Shown here: positions 1-12,756 of the stretch, piece after piece
Layout: each line of letters begins with the position of its first letter
Numbering within the stretch: the stretch's first letter is position 1
Program-made: the position numbers and the translations under genes
Assembly: GCA_003049465.1 (NCBI GenBank)
Contig: PYSS01000034.1
Coordinates: 198,419-262,418 of the forward strand
Length of the DNA stretch: 64,000 nt
Direction of reading: 5' to 3'
Source of the DNA: Magnaporthiopsis rhizophila
Taxonomy: Eukaryota > Ascomycota > Sordariomycetes > Magnaporthales > Magnaporthaceae
The notes under the pieces: generated by a model
Database searches by the model: none
Seen by the model: only the letters and a program-made list of their open reading frames with translations
Told to the model about the DNA's origin: nothing

Positions 1-128
1 GGTTACATGATTTTGGTGTCTTGTATATCCTGCATCAGCCATGTCTGAAGCCCCTAAAGCACACGTCGTGGCCATCACCCTTCGTGACCTCAGCTAGGCA
101 GGCCAGTCACGCAGAGAGCGGTCGTTCC

Positions 129-2218
129 TTAGACGTGACCGCTCCTCCGGCGGCCATTTTTGGTCTGCCCGTTGGAGGATTGTCGGTTACTGCCGCTGCT
201 GCCGCGGCCGCCGGTCGTCGTGACGACGACAGCGTCCCTCTCCAGGTCGACGAGGTTATCCTGCAGCTTCCGGCCGCTCACGACATCACCAGCACCATCC
301 CGACCACCGGCAGCAGCAACGCGACTGAGATCGTCGTTGAAGCTGTCGTCGACGCCACCATCACCACCGTCGCCAACCTCGTCGTCATCGTCTTCGGGCC
401 CGCCCTCGCGACACGCCCAAGCATCGATGTAGCGCAGCGTCTCGCGGCTCCAAAAGCGGCCGAACCGCACGGGCACAAACGCGATGATGATTAGCGGAAA
501 ACTTGGCGCCGCCACGGTCAGCGTCACGCCGAAAATGAGCAGCGTCACGGTCACCTGCGTCAGCGTGTAGGCGTGCACGCCGGCCCAGCTGACGCCCCGG
601 GGGAGCTTCTTGACGAGGTCCAGCTCCGCGGCAGGCGAGAGGAGGTACGATAGGCGCGGCAGGATCGGGTTGATGGAGAGGGACTCGTAGCCCATGTAGA
701 GGAAGAGGCCCGCCAGCACCGAGGTGGGCGTCAGGCCGAGCAGGCGCTGGAGCGGCGGGGACACGAAGCAGAGGACCAGGGATGCTTGGACGAAGTGGGA
801 GTAGCGCTGCTCGTGCACGCGGGGGACCAGACGGGTCGTCTTCTTGCGCGCCGCGGGGAAGGAGACGTGGCTGGGCGCGGGTGGGAGAGGAGGCGAGGAG
901 GGGGCCGGGAGGCCTGAGGCGGCGCGGCGGTCGGCTGCTGCGGTTGCTAGCTCGCTGTCGTCCTCGCTCTCGTCGTCGTACTTCTCCTCGGCCAGATACC
1001 GCAGCGACTCGGAGTGCAGCGGGGCCTGGGGCAGCAGGCCGTTGGCGGGCGGGATGCCCATGATGCCGCAGGCAGCCGTGGTGAGGCCCAGCAGGGCGAC
1101 GTCCCAGGCGTAGCCGCCGGGCTTCCTGACACCGTAGCGCGGCGTGGTGCAGATGATGGAGCTGATCTCGTGGTCGAAGTAGTAGAGCACCGTGATGATG
1201 GCGCCCGGTATGACAGCAACAGCAACCCACCGGATGGGAAGCTCCCAGAACTCGACAAAGAAGTAGTCCCGGTCCGGGCTCGTAGGGCGGAACGAGGTCG
1301 ACTGCACGGGGAGGCGATGGTGCTCGAGGCCGCCGAGCTCGCCGCCCATGTACGGCACCGCGGTCCACAGCATGATGGACAGCGCGGCCGCGTACTCGGC
1401 CAGGCCCACGCGCACGGCGCGGCCGAACAGCGGCGCCCAGCCGTTGGCGGTGGCGAGAAACACGGCGGTCAGGCAGGTGCCCAGGGCGCGTACAGGAAGC
1501 TGGCGAACGGCAAGGCGGCGTGGATGCGGCCGAGCTGCTTGCAGGCCTTGTGGAAGTAGATGACGCTGTTGAGGACCGAGAAGACGTCGCAGCTGAACTG
1601 CGTCACGTACTGCATGGCCCAGTCGTGCGCGTTGAAGACGGGCCAGTAGCACGTGCATCCAGCCGGCGGTGGATGAGCGACCAGGCCATGAGCGGCAGGA
1701 ACGGCACCTGGAAGCTCGGGTGCACAGACAGCTCGTACAGGTTCTCGGCCAGGACAGAAAAGGGGTCCGTCACGCCCAGGATGGTCAGCGGCTGCGCCGA
1801 CAGGAGCGAGAAGACGAGCCCACAGATTCCCGTGCTGAACACCACCTCGACCGTGCCCCACGGCCGACCCGTGAGCGCGTACAGGTCGCTGGCGAAGGTG
1901 ATCCCGGGCAGGATGTTGGTGAAGAAGACGTAGACGGCGCTGGCGACCACCAGCCTGGTTGAAGACGGTCCAGTCGCTGCCGTAGCGGGCCCGCAGGTTG
2001 CCCGCGTCCTGGCTCAGCAGCCGGAACGGCTCCAGCCTGCCGCCCCCGGCGAACAGCCGCCGCGTCCCTTCGCCGAAGCCCAGCGTGTCGGTGAACCCGG
2101 CCGGTCGGTGCCGGCGACGGTGGGCGTTGCGGTTGTCTGTCGTGGCCCCGTATCCTCCTCCTTTTCCGCCTTGTGGCCGCCTCACGAGGGGATTCCGCTC
2201 GGTGTCGGTTGCCGGCAT
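129..2218 (-). CDS. BOR1: Bor1-family borate/anion exchanger, frame broken four times
   Basis: Plasma-membrane borate exporter of the SLC4/HCO3- transporter family. The coding potential runs from ATG at 2218 to a stop at 129, about 700 codons in total, which is the usual Bor1 length. Recognisable family blocks are PGITFASDLYALTG, QPLTILGVTDPFSVLAENLY, AMQYVTQFSCDVF, AVIPGAIITVLYYFDHEISS, RKPGGYAWD, GIPPANGLLPQAPLHSESL, QASLVLCFVSPPLQRLLG and GLFLYMGYESL, in the expected order. The blocks lie in different frames. Shifts occur near 1953 (extra C), 1678 (extra G), 1641 (extra G) and 1490 (one base short). They fall in ungapped conserved protein with no splice signals, so they are not introns. 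Either the assembly has indels here or the gene is a recent pseudogene. The family call is firm; whether the gene is functional is open. Confidence 0.8.
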
Positions 2219-4219
2219 CTCTTTTATGCCTGTCACTTTTTGACGCCAAGTGCCAGCTGCCGGATGATGGCGAAAAAGAAGAAGAAAAGCGCTCAAGAAA
2301 AAGACAGACGGACAAACTGCAAGGGGCAGCGGAGTCTGGTAGGCAGAGACCAGTTGGCTGATCCACCTCAACGACGACTGCGCTTTATACACTCGGCCAT
2401 CGACGCACCAGGCACCAGGTCGGCTCGAATGCAAGTATACAAAGCCGCCGGATCCATCGCGCAGAGTTACATGTATACCTAGTTAAATTCATTTTGCCGC
2501 CGCCGCAATACGTGATGTTTTCAGTGTATTGTAACCAGCAACTGGGCGTCTCGCCACAGTCCTTGGGATACCCGGCTCTATCCCTCATATTGGCTCGCAA
2601 GTTGAAGAGAGACTCGCGGCGTGCGTACTGGTGTTAGTGTATAGGTTAAATTGTGGTGGCGTAAAAGAAAAAAAAAACCAAAACGGTGTTATATCTAGAC
2701 TGCCCGACTTCGTCAGTAGTCCAAACATACAACGGACGGGCCCGTACCATGTCAGAGCTTCCCGAGCTATCCGTGTAGGTACCCGGCTCGGAGCCGTGCC
2801 AGGGCGGGCAGATCCCGTCGACAAGCATCACGGGGGAGAGGAACAAGCAATCCGGCCAGACCATATATCCCATGCCACGCCTACCCACATAGCTTATAGC
2901 GAGAGTGTGCATCTCTCCCTACAAGTCGGGCCTGCCGTCCGCCGCGCCCAAGCTTGTTTGGCGCAAGCACCCAGCCAGCCGTGATACGGAGGCCTTACTC
3001 TATTCCGGACGGTAGACTCGCCTCGTCTGCGTCATGGACAAGAATCCCCCCAATGGCACTTTAAGTGTTGTTATCTTCAGCGGGGTTCGTGGACGGCCGG
3101 CTAGCCAGTTCTGCAGACACGTGTAGGCTATAATTATGACGATCCCGTGGGTGGATGGGTGGATGGGTGACTAACGACATGGCGAGGCTTTGACAGAATA
3201 ACTCGCCGAGAGAGACTCGACAGTGTCGGCAGGACCGCCGGCTTGGACAAAAACTCTACATATTTGGCACCGCCTTCCCCAAGATACAAAGGCCGGATGG
3301 GTGTCAGTCCTGTTGGTGGGTATGGAATTGGGGCAGATTTGTTTTTGTGTCTGTTGGGTGCATGTGTAGGCGTCTGGGGATGTGGGCAGGAGTAAAGGAT
3401 AACGACAGACAGGGGCAGGGCAGAGGTAAAATGTTGTGTAGGGATGAGCCGGGCTGCTCGAGCATAAGGCAAAACAAAAGATGAGGGGAAAAAAAGAACA
3501 GGAGTCTGCTGCCAACTAAACAGGTAATGGCAGCGACTCGTAGCCAACCCTATACACGTATCCTTTCCTGATCCCCGCAAAGTTCAGCCTGCAGATGACC
3601 CTCACTTTCGCGTGTTATGTAGACTATAGTGGTACATGTCGGTCGATTACAAGAGTGGTGATGTTTATCGAGACTTTGTGGGTTGAAATGCGGACCGAGG
3701 AGGTGAAAGGAGGGAGAGGGAGAGGGTTTGCTGGCAAGCCGTTGTCGACCAAGCCCAAAGCCCCGGCTCAGTCAAGCCGCTGCATCAGAACAGAGTGAAG
3801 GCCAGCATCCCCATTGCCCGTCCTCCATGCTGCAGCTCCAGTCTTGTCTGGGCCGGGCGGGCCCGACTGTCGAAGAGCAAAAGAATAATAAGAGACGGTT
3901 TGTCCGCAAACCGGCCGGAGCATGCTGCTGTGGCAACGCGCTTTAACAAAAAGGAAGCATGTCCTTCCGGCTGATTTGCGGTAAAGTTCCGCAGGGCTGG
4001 ATATAAATAAGGCTGGGCAGGCAGATGCATCCCGCAGCAATATTTTGACGCAGAAAAACAGAACCCAACGCCCGGCTCGAGACCGTCAAGTCATCACCGA
4101 CTCGCCCTCGTGGCATGACGTACCGCATTGTACGCGGTCCGCCATCGCATCCCCGGGTAGGTAGCTCCCTGGGATAACCAGCCATCGCACGGGCGCCCTT
4201 GACGGCCGCGGTCTTCGCC
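2219..4219. other. Intergenic, between two minus-strand genes
   Basis: Upstream region of the Bor1 gene and downstream region of the next minus-strand gene. Reading frames here are short and show no family resemblance. An A-rich run (about 2666-2680) and a TATAAATA-like stretch near 4003 are visible. I see no RNA gene or repeat. Confidence 0.6.
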
Positions 4220-6374
4220 TTAGACTTTGACGGGACGCCCAACCATGGTAGGGCTGCCGCTGCTACCGCCGCCGGCACCATTAGTGCTCGCCGCCCTGCC
4301 GGCTCTCGTCCCAAATCTCCCGCCTACCGAGGTGTCCGGAGGTTTTGCCTCGTCAAGTCCGGTGCCAGTCACTCCATCGCCCTCAAACTCCCCACCCACG
4401 TCGTCGCCGCTCTTGTTCTCCTGGCTCTCGCCTTCTTCGTCCGAAACAGGAGTGTTGTGTGGGCGCTGGTAGGTTGGATCGTAGCCCGGCGAATCTTCGC
4501 GCGCGTCGCTCTGCTGGTCGTGCGCGTCGCCATGCTGGTCGTGCGCCTGGCCGCGGTCCTGACCGGCCCCGGAAGCTCTGGCAGGCGCCTTTGCCCCCTT
4601 TTTGCCCTTGCGGCCCCTGGCTTTGGCCTTTTCCAGCAGACGTCGGCGTTCCTCCTCGTCCTTCCGCTTCTTGCGGTCCTTGATCTCATACTGGCGGATC
4701 AGGGCCTCGGGCCTCTCGCCGAATATGTACTCATACTCGCAAAAATGGCATATCCACATCTCCTCTTCCTTTGGCGGATGGTGCAGGTTCTGAACTTGGG
4801 TCGACCGCTTCCGCTCCGCTGCCGCCTTGGCGTACTCATCCACCCTTGACCGGCGCCGAGTCTTCTTCTGGGTGGCGGCCTGAGGAGCCGCCCCTCCCGC
4901 TTTGGAGCCGCCTGATGGGCCAGAGGACCCTCCTCCTTGCTCCGTCCCGCCAGGCCATGCCGGTTTCGTCGACTTGGATGTCGCGTGGGCGCTAGCTGAG
5001 GCCCCGTGCGACGTCGTGCCTGGTGCCTTGGCTGAAGAGCCCGGCCAGCTCACGGTGCCCGGAACCTTGGTGTCGCAGGTGAAGGTGAACTGGCCAGATA
5101 CCGGGCTCGATTTGGGATCCTGTTGCATCTGCAACAGGCTGACGTTTTCCTGACCTTGTTGCGAGGGTGTTTTCTCGACTTTGGCAATGGCGTTAGAAAT
5201 GATGCCCGGGTTCGACACTGCAGCTGAAACAAGACATGTTACTTTGCTGCCGCCGAGAGGGATTCCCTCGTGTCGAGACAGGAAAATTACGGTGCAGACA
5301 ACAGCAAGCGGCGCCTGGTGGGCAAAACAAAGAAAAAGGCGCCGCTCGCACTGCAATGTTCGTTAAAGAAGAAGGAGCATGCGGACGCATCGGGAAACGG
5401 ACAGTACGGGATGAGAAGAGATAATCATTCGACAGTAGTAGTAAAAAGGCTGTGTGCATGAACTTACCGGAAAGCGGCCAGCGAATCGGCCGGACCTTGC
5501 TGCTTCTGCCGCTCTCAGAGAGCGGGCTTCTGCCACTTCTGTTGCGTCCGAACCTGCCCCTGCCCGGGCCAGATAGCCCCGGGCTGCCGGAACCCATGCC
5601 GTGGAAGGAGCTGCAGTTGCCGCTACAGCCTTCGCCGTGGACGGCGCGGGCCGGCGTCGAGGGCGACATCTGGCCGGAGCCGACACTCAGGTCGTTCAGC
5701 GAATGGCCACCGAGTGCCGTGTCCGGAACCTTGCGCTTCTTCTTGTTGTTGGTTTTCTCAAAGTTATCGTAGCCATCGACAGACGAGGCTGTCGACGGCG
5801 GTGGGCCCTGGACGGCGTGGCCCTGCCTCGGCTGCTCTGCCTTTGGCGACGCCCGGACGACGGGACGGCCGAGTATGCTCGGCGCCGACCGAGGCACAAG
5901 GCTCCTCCGCACTCTGGATGGGTCTTCCTCCTCGCTTTCCACACTGCGGGCCAGCTCGCCGTTGGCCACCCCCCTGACGCGGCTGCTGCTGCCCTTGTGG
6001 GCGTCCGAGTCGTCGTCCTTGGAGGAGTTGTACGGGTAGTAGAAAACGGTGGCTGGCGGGGTAGGCGGGTACTTGATGGATTCGGCGGCCTCGGGCGACA
6101 GGCGCTCACGCAACCGTCGCTTGGGAAGAGGATGGATGGGCCGGTCAGGAAACATGGATGATATGGTGTCTGGGGACATGCTCTCGCTAAATCGTGCTAG
6201 GCGTGCGGGCGACGGCGGAGTCAGCACGAGAAACGCGGCGTATGAAAGCAGGGCGACCAAGGCCAGGGTGCAGAGGACGACTTCGCCGCTCCGGTCCGGC
6301 GTGAGTCCCTTCGGCGCTCTGCTGCAAGCGAGCTTCTCGATCCACGGTGAGCCCGACATCCTCCATGGCTCCAT
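4220..6374 (-). CDS. Uncharacterised single-pass membrane protein with a C-terminal CxxC/basic region
   Basis: Two exons, 6374-5468 and 5223-4220, joined across a 244-nt intron (donor GTAAGT, acceptor TTTCAG) in phase 1, giving 636 residues. ATG 6374 (MEPWRMSGSPW) is chosen because the frame above it begins only with GTG; ATG 6359 is a possible alternative. A hydrophobic segment at about residues 26-46 (VVLCTLALVALLSYAAFLVL) predicts one membrane span with a short N-terminal side. The middle is low-complexity, rich in Ser, Pro and charged residues. The conserved-looking part is WICHFCEYEYIFGE followed by a long Lys/Arg/Glu helix (KDRKKRKDEEERRRLLEKA), and then an acidic tail. I do not recognise the family and assign no function. 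Confidence 0.75.
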
Positions 6375-9300
6375 CTGGAGGCGATCGGGTGCTCCAAAAG
6401 CCCCGTCTTTATCGTGGAGGCCAGGCGGCGGCGGCGGCGGCGACCGGGAAGGCACGAGACGAAGGGCTGGCAGGTAAGCGGGCTCTCAGCCAAGGGAGGG
6501 CGAAAGGAGAGGGTCGTGCGGAGGTGGGGGCAAGGCAAAGGACGCTTGCGGAAGCAAGCAAGCAAGTCTGTGGGAGAAGGACAAGTGCTGTTGGAGAAGG
6601 CGCGGTTGTGGCATACCCATCGTACATCCCGATTCCTCAGGCTTTCCCAAGAAAGACAACAAACCCGACCGGACCAGACAGCGAGCAGCAGCAGCCGGCG
6701 GACAGGAGGGGGCGGATTCCAGGTCGGTCGCGGCAAGGTGTGTCGACAAGAAGATGCGGGGCCGCTGTGGAGGGCTTCGGGCGAGATAGAATGGAAAGAA
6801 GTAGCTCGAGATATCCAGACGGTTGGCAGGTATGCTTGAGAGGTTTCGAAAGGACGGCGAGGACGGGGAAAGAGCAGCAGCCGGGGTGCGGCGTGGCGAC
6901 CGTAGGGGTGGTTGCAGAGGGCTCAGGGCGCCCCGTGTGCTGGAGCCACCTCGCCAACTCGTATTGGGTTCTGGCTGGGAAAGAGGAAACCACAGGGTTA
7001 GCCACCAATTTTCGAACCCCAACCCAGAGACGTCACCAATTTGCGCCGGAAGACGGCCGGATGTGCACTTGGCGGCGGGCGGAGGGAGCCGGCGGGGGTG
7101 GCTTTCTCATGCAGATAGCATACGGATGAGCTTTTCCGTTGTTTTCCGTTGCTTTCCCTGCTCTTGCTACTGCTATCTGCTCCTTCCCAGTTCGCTTGTG
7201 CTCAAGCCTACGTGGGGTTTGCGGGTTCCAGCCACAGGTCCCTGTCCGCCACAAGCCGAGTTGAAAGACAGGCTTGCCGGCTCAGTTTCTTGCTTGCGGC
7301 AGGCAGAGGTAGGAAACAGCGCGCCGCTATTGCTTCCTCCCAGGGCGGCCCGTGCCTGTGCAGGAAGCCTTGGAGTTTCGGCCAGGGTCAGAACCTACGT
7401 TGCTTCAGAAGGGCTCGGCAGAACCGCGAGCGGGGAAGCGATAGCTGCTTTTGGGCGTCGTCCGGCGGAGCAAGTCGTGGTAGCAAGAAACACGGCAGCA
7501 ATTGCGGTACAGAGAGATGCCGAAATCGAAATGGTATGGATAATTGCGGGCGCAAGGAGGGGGCACAGAGGTCGGGGAAGGAAAGGTGAAGAAAGGATAC
7601 CTAGGTAGGTGTGCAGGTGGTAGGTACGTAGTGAAGTGGTGGGTGTGTGAGGTGTTTGATTGCTTGCTAATGACTGTGCGGTGCGGGTGTGCGGCTTAGG
7701 CGGAGGTGACTTGAACATGTACCTCCCACTCCCAGGCCTATGGCCCAAGACCGTGTCTGCTGCCGCGGCCACATTGAGACCAGGCACAGACACTGGGCCT
7801 CAGCTCATGATGGAACCCGATCGGCCAGCTTCAAATTACATAATCTCTGTGTTACGTGCCTCCATCCAGATCGAAGCTCTTGTCTTGCGGTGCAATTCCT
7901 TGCGCTCCAGCCAGGCCAGGCGCGCACTCAACAAGCCTGCCACGGGGGCAAATAAAAAGATGCACCCCGCAACGCTGGCAATTGCTACATATTTTACCGG
8001 CCTATCTCCTTTCTAGGTACTTAAATATTTTTTACATCTCCTACATTTTATCCTGCTTCCTTTATCTTATCTTATTCCCTATGTTTGTTTGATATCCTAT
8101 GTCCTGCTTTATTTCACATCCATTTATCTTACTAATATGTTAATACAACGTATACGGAGTGTAGGTTTTTATTTGCCGAGCGTGCCTATGTGCTTGCGTG
8201 CCTGCGTGCCTACGTAGCCCGTGTTATTTCGTTGGCTAGATGTGCAGACAGGGCTTGCTGCCCGCGGTGCCCCTCCCGTGCCAACCTCCAGTCCCACCCA
8301 CTGCACGAAAGGGCTGCGGCATGTAAATAGGTAGGTACCATCCATGCACATATCCATCACTATGTGCTCGCATGCTGGTGCAAGCATACAGTGCCCACCT
8401 CGATGTGGTGCGAGAGCATTTGATCGCAAGCAAAACACCACTCCCCTACGCTCCCTGACCAAGGTGCTCTGGCTATCGCCAATTCCAGTTTTGTCTGCTT
8501 CCATTCGACGAACCGCCCCTCCATATCGCCCACATTCCATAGACGCCATTTGCCGTGCCGTCCTGGGCAACCGGGCCAGAAAATGTATTTTTCTTCTTAT
8601 ATATATTTTTTTTTATTTATTTATTTGGGGAGCTCAGCTTTGTGCTTTTTACACTCCTCCCGCCGTCCCCCGCCAGGCCGACCTCCATGCCCACTCGGAC
8701 CGGACATGTCGGTTGCTCCGCTCGCACCACCCCATCGAGGCGAGGTCACAACCTAAACAAAACCACCTGCAGCATCTAATTATGGCCGAAGCGCCCTTCA
8801 ACACCATGGAAGCCGAGCACCAAGCCAGCCCGCACAACACCTGCATGCCGAACCCGGTCCGCTCGTGACTGCACTGCATTCTCCCGTCCATGCGCGCCCC
8901 AGTGCCGTTTATTACCGCCCCTCAGCAGCTGTGAATCGCCTTCCTCGTCGCTAGCCACATCGGCCACCGGGGAGCGGAATTGCCCAAAAGCGGATGATTG
9001 ATAAGATGGGCGACGGCACGCGCCCGCTTTCTTTGGCCGCGACCGGCACTCAATCCCCGCCCTCCCGCTGCACTTCAACAAAGTGCAGGCGACCTCAAAT
9101 TGTCCCGGGAGTCGCATACTGTGCTATGTACTAGGTACATGGGCCAACCACACGCTGCGCCTTCAGTCAGTCGCGCGACACGTGGGCCCACTTTCTACTG
9201 GCTCCAGTGCCTGTCTGCCCTGAGGAGCTGCCTTTCCAAACCAAGAGCAAAGGGAAAAAAATACCCCTGTCCCAGAATTGGCTGGCAGCCAGCAGGAAAT

Positions 9301-9810
9301 CCAATCCAACAGGCCCCGCATGGACAAGGAAAACCGGCGGCGCCATCTGCAGACTGACCAGCTCCCGCGCGCACGCTGTTTTCCCCTAAGCGAAAGGCAT
9401 GGGCTGCTCTTCTCCCCAACCAGTCGACTCCTCCTCAACCCTCGCCGGCCCGCCTCACCACCCAGCTCTGCTCCTCCTACCGCGCACTGCAGACGGCCGT
9501 TTATTGCCAATCCCACCATCGCTTTTTTGTTTCCGTCCCAGTCATGGTTTCTAGTCGTTGCGCGCCCCAGATCCTCGCCAGTGCCAGTCATCCGTCCCAA
9601 GCGTCGCAATAGAAAACCAACCTTCTCGCCTCGTTGCCGAGCTGCTCCCTCGGCCTCACCACTCTCCCAATTCCCCTCTCGGACCCTGCCGCGGTCGCCT
9701 CGGACCTCTGAGCCTCGTCTGCCCGGCACCACGGGAGCCCACCTGCGCTCTTTTCCTTTGTTCTGGAGCCTCACTCTGCTCCTACCAGGTGGCGGCTCGG
9801 GCTACGAGCA
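6375..9810. other. Intergenic, divergent promoter region
   Basis: 3.4 kb between the divergent membrane-protein gene and the PHD-finger gene. Contains CTAGGTAGGT at 7601-7610 with TAGGTACGTAG at 7621, another GTAGGTACC at 8331, and an AT-rich patch at 8000-8160 and 8590-8630. Open frames of up to about 260 codons occur on both strands but overlap each other and have the Arg/Gly/Ser/Pro composition of random GC-rich DNA. No gene is supported. Confidence 0.6.
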
Positions 9811-12067
9811 ATGGGAGAATCCGACACGAGAAGATCGTCTCGAGCGCGAACAGCCCAATCCCAACCACAAGCGCCATCCAGCTCGTCGAGCACCTCGGGA
9901 CGCGCCGAACGGACCTCCAGATCCTCGACCAACAAAACTTCCTCCCCCCAGCTGACCACGCCTGCCCCCTCCACCTCCGCCTCAGAGCCGCCCGACGACG
10001 CGAGCGTGAACGGCACCGAGACCGCCGTGCGCACCTTGCGGAGCCGCGCCAGGGACGGCAACAACAGCGATCGAGACAGGGCCGCCGCTGCCAGCGCCGA
10101 CAGTGCCGACATGGCCTCGAGCGATAACGAGATGCAGGACGACGACGAGTCCGTCCGCTGCATCTGTGGTTTTGACGAATATCCCGGTCCTCCCGTGCTC
10201 AAAGACGACGCAAAGAACACCTCCAAGGACGCCGCCGATATCGATCCCTTCTTGGCTGCCGACGTCCCAGACGAGGTCGCCGGCTTCTTCCTGCAATGCG
10301 ATGTTTGCAAAGTCTGGCAACACGGCGGCTGCGTTGGCATTCTGAATGCTGCTTCCAGTCCTGAGGAGTATTTTTGCGAAGAGTGTCGAAAGGACCTACA
10401 CAAGATCTCAACAGCCGGCAATGGGTACGTGGCTTCCCAACTCGTTGCGCTCTGTCATCCCATCGTTTCTTGCATAGGTTTTCTCCAGTGGCCGCTGCGA
10501 CGCAGCACGGTCAAAATAACGCGCCTAGTCGCTAGCACAACCAACATCCCTACAGCCATGTTTTTGCACATCCTGCTACTTTCATACCGGTACCGTACAA
10601 GGAAATCGTGAATGTTTGCTAACATCTCTCTAAAGCCAACGATACTCTCACTACCTCCCGGTCAGCCGCCAATCTCGGTCGACCTCGAGACAGACGGCTC
10701 CTAGAGAGAAGGAAGGCGCAAAATCACCCAAACAGAGGGAGGCGAGAAGCGGCAAATCAGCACCGGCGCTGGCGAGCTCGAAACGGCGGTCGACCCTGAA
10801 CAGCCGAGGAGTATACGACGAGGAGGAAGAGCTGCGACGAGCTATTGAGGCTAGCAAAGAAGATGCACCTCCAGATGAGCAAGACTCGGCGGGGTCTAGG
10901 AGACCCAAGAGAGGTCGCAGCAATAGCGAAGAGTGAGTGCCATGTTTTTTGCTGTCCACGCCGTCCCAGCTGCACGGGCGAACCGTGACGGCTAACCGTG
11001 ACCGAATTAGAAAACCCGAGGCCACCAAGCGTCAGCGGACGGGCTCAATATCACCCTCACCTCCAGATGAATCGGCTATACAAGACGACTCGGATGACGC
11101 GCCAGTGCGGAACGGGTCAACCAAGAACAAAGCCCGCATCGCAGTCGTGCGGAGCCAGCGGGAGAAGACGGAGAAAGAAGAGCGCGAGAAGCAGAAGGTC
11201 GAGGCCGCGAACAAGCGCAAGAGCAGGGCCGAGCGGCGACGGGCCGAAGGTACGGATCCGGCAGGCTTTTCCGAACCCGCGTGCGCACAGCTAGTGAGTT
11301 CAAAGCTGACAGAGACTGTCTGCGCAGACTCTGATCCATCAGAAGAAACACCACTTGCAACGCGGGTGGTTGTGCGGTCCGAAATACCACCACCACCGCC
11401 TCCTCCTCGGAACGTGTCGCCACCGCAGCCGACGCCAGACAAGCCCGAGAAGAACGCGGCATCCAAGACGAAAAAACAAGGCTCCCGGAAAAAGGGACGG
11501 AACCAGTATACCAAGGACAGAGACCGATCGCCGGGGAGATCGCAGTCCCGCGATGTTCCGGACCACGGTGCGGGCAGCGCCAACTCGAGGCCACGTAACG
11601 CTCGAAGCCACGCGAAACAGGATAAAGATAAGGATATGTCGTGGATTGACATGGAACGGCGCATTGCCTACTGGACCGACTTTGCGCAGAGGGTCGAGCA
11701 GGACATTGGCATCGACCGCGAGCCCGCGCCCCAGGACAAGAGCAGCGAGAACAAAGAGATAGAGAAGGAAAACGATAGTAGCAAGGAGGCAGAGAAGGAG
11801 AAGGATGCGTCCGTCAACGGCGATAGCGCATCTACTCTGCTCCCTCCTGCCGGCGCAGCCCCTGTGAATGGAGGCTCTCCCCTGAAGAACGTCGTGGTCG
11901 GCCTGGGAGCGGCCGGCAAGGCGCCGACGATCGCCATCACGAACGGCGAGACGCCAGAGGAGAAGAAGAAGAAGGAGAGTGATATGAACATCCACGAAAG
12001 GCTCGACTTTATCAAAAACAGGATCAAGTCGTGGCACACCACATACGGCGTCGAGACAAGATCATAA
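9811..12067 (+). CDS. CTI6: Cti6-like PHD-finger protein (Rpd3L histone deacetylase complex)
   Basis: Exons 9811-10424, 10636-10932 and 11011-12067, the last probably interrupted by a further intron at 11250-11327. Joins keep frame: GNG/QRYSHYLPV and SNSEE/KPEATK. The PHD finger is at about residues 111-195: RCICGFDEYPG, then a roughly 40-residue insert, then FFLQCDVCKVWQHGGCVGI and YFCEECRKDLH, with all Cys/His ligands present. QRYSHYLPV and ELRRAIEASKED match the fungal Cti6 pattern. The rest is basic and Ser-rich, ending in ERLDFIKNRIKSWHTTYGVE. By family, the protein sits in the nucleus with the Rpd3 large complex and reads histone H3K4 methylation. The 211-nt first intron ends in TAAAG rather than a strong CAG, so that junction is the least certain. 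Confidence 0.82.
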
Positions 12068-12756
12068 CACAGGGAACACTCAAGTAGCCGAGCTCTCGGC
12101 TGGGTATGTGAACAGTTCGGCAATCCTTCTTCTTGGGTGGGTTTTTTGGGATTCGTGGCTGGGTCGGTCACTTTTCAGCAAGGCGCGAAACTTCTCTTTT
12201 TCTCATGAGGGATGTGGGCATTACATTTTGTTTCCTTCGGTCGGGTTCGATGTAAGGGCATGTGGCGTTTTGTTTTTGCTTTCTTGTCCCCTTTTCAACT
12301 TACAGACCTCGGCCCCAATGTCCTTGAGCTTTGGGAAAGCGCCGAGACCGGCTTGGTTCGGCCTCAGACTAAGCTATGTTCTTTTGTCCTGTATGATATC
12401 AGTTATTCCGCTCTATACCTGTTTCTGTTCGGTGCTTCTGGTCGTGGTCGTGTGTGGTCGTGGTCGTGGTCTGATGTGTCACTTGTTATGATAGCTTCAG
12501 CCTAGTAACAGGGGCTCCCAGAGCACCTGAATCATCTTTGCAGAATGACCCCACTTGGCCGCCCGAGAAGCTGGGAAAAGTTCAGTATGGCGGGGTTGTG
12601 ACGTGCAGCCAGGCTTGGTTCTGGTTGGTCTGCGATTCGAACCAGAACGAGCCTCAAACACCTCAAACGGGCGCCAAACAAGAAAAGAAGAGAGAAACAA
12701 AAGAAGGGTCCAGACTCAGAAGAGAAGCACGAAAACGCATCCGTCAGCACTTCGAG
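12068..12756. other. Intergenic between CTI6-like and URA4 genes
   Basis: Tandem arrangement on the plus strand. T-rich 3' region of the CTI6-like gene (12100-12330), a short GT-rich stretch at 12440-12475, then the URA4 leader. Frame-open sequence runs into URA4 from 12538, but ATG 12757 is the family start. Confidence 0.55.

Noticed and set aside
12630..12650. GATTCGAACC, resembling a B box on the minus strand
   Set aside because: No A box or pairing arms at a suitable distance; it lies in the URA4 upstream region.
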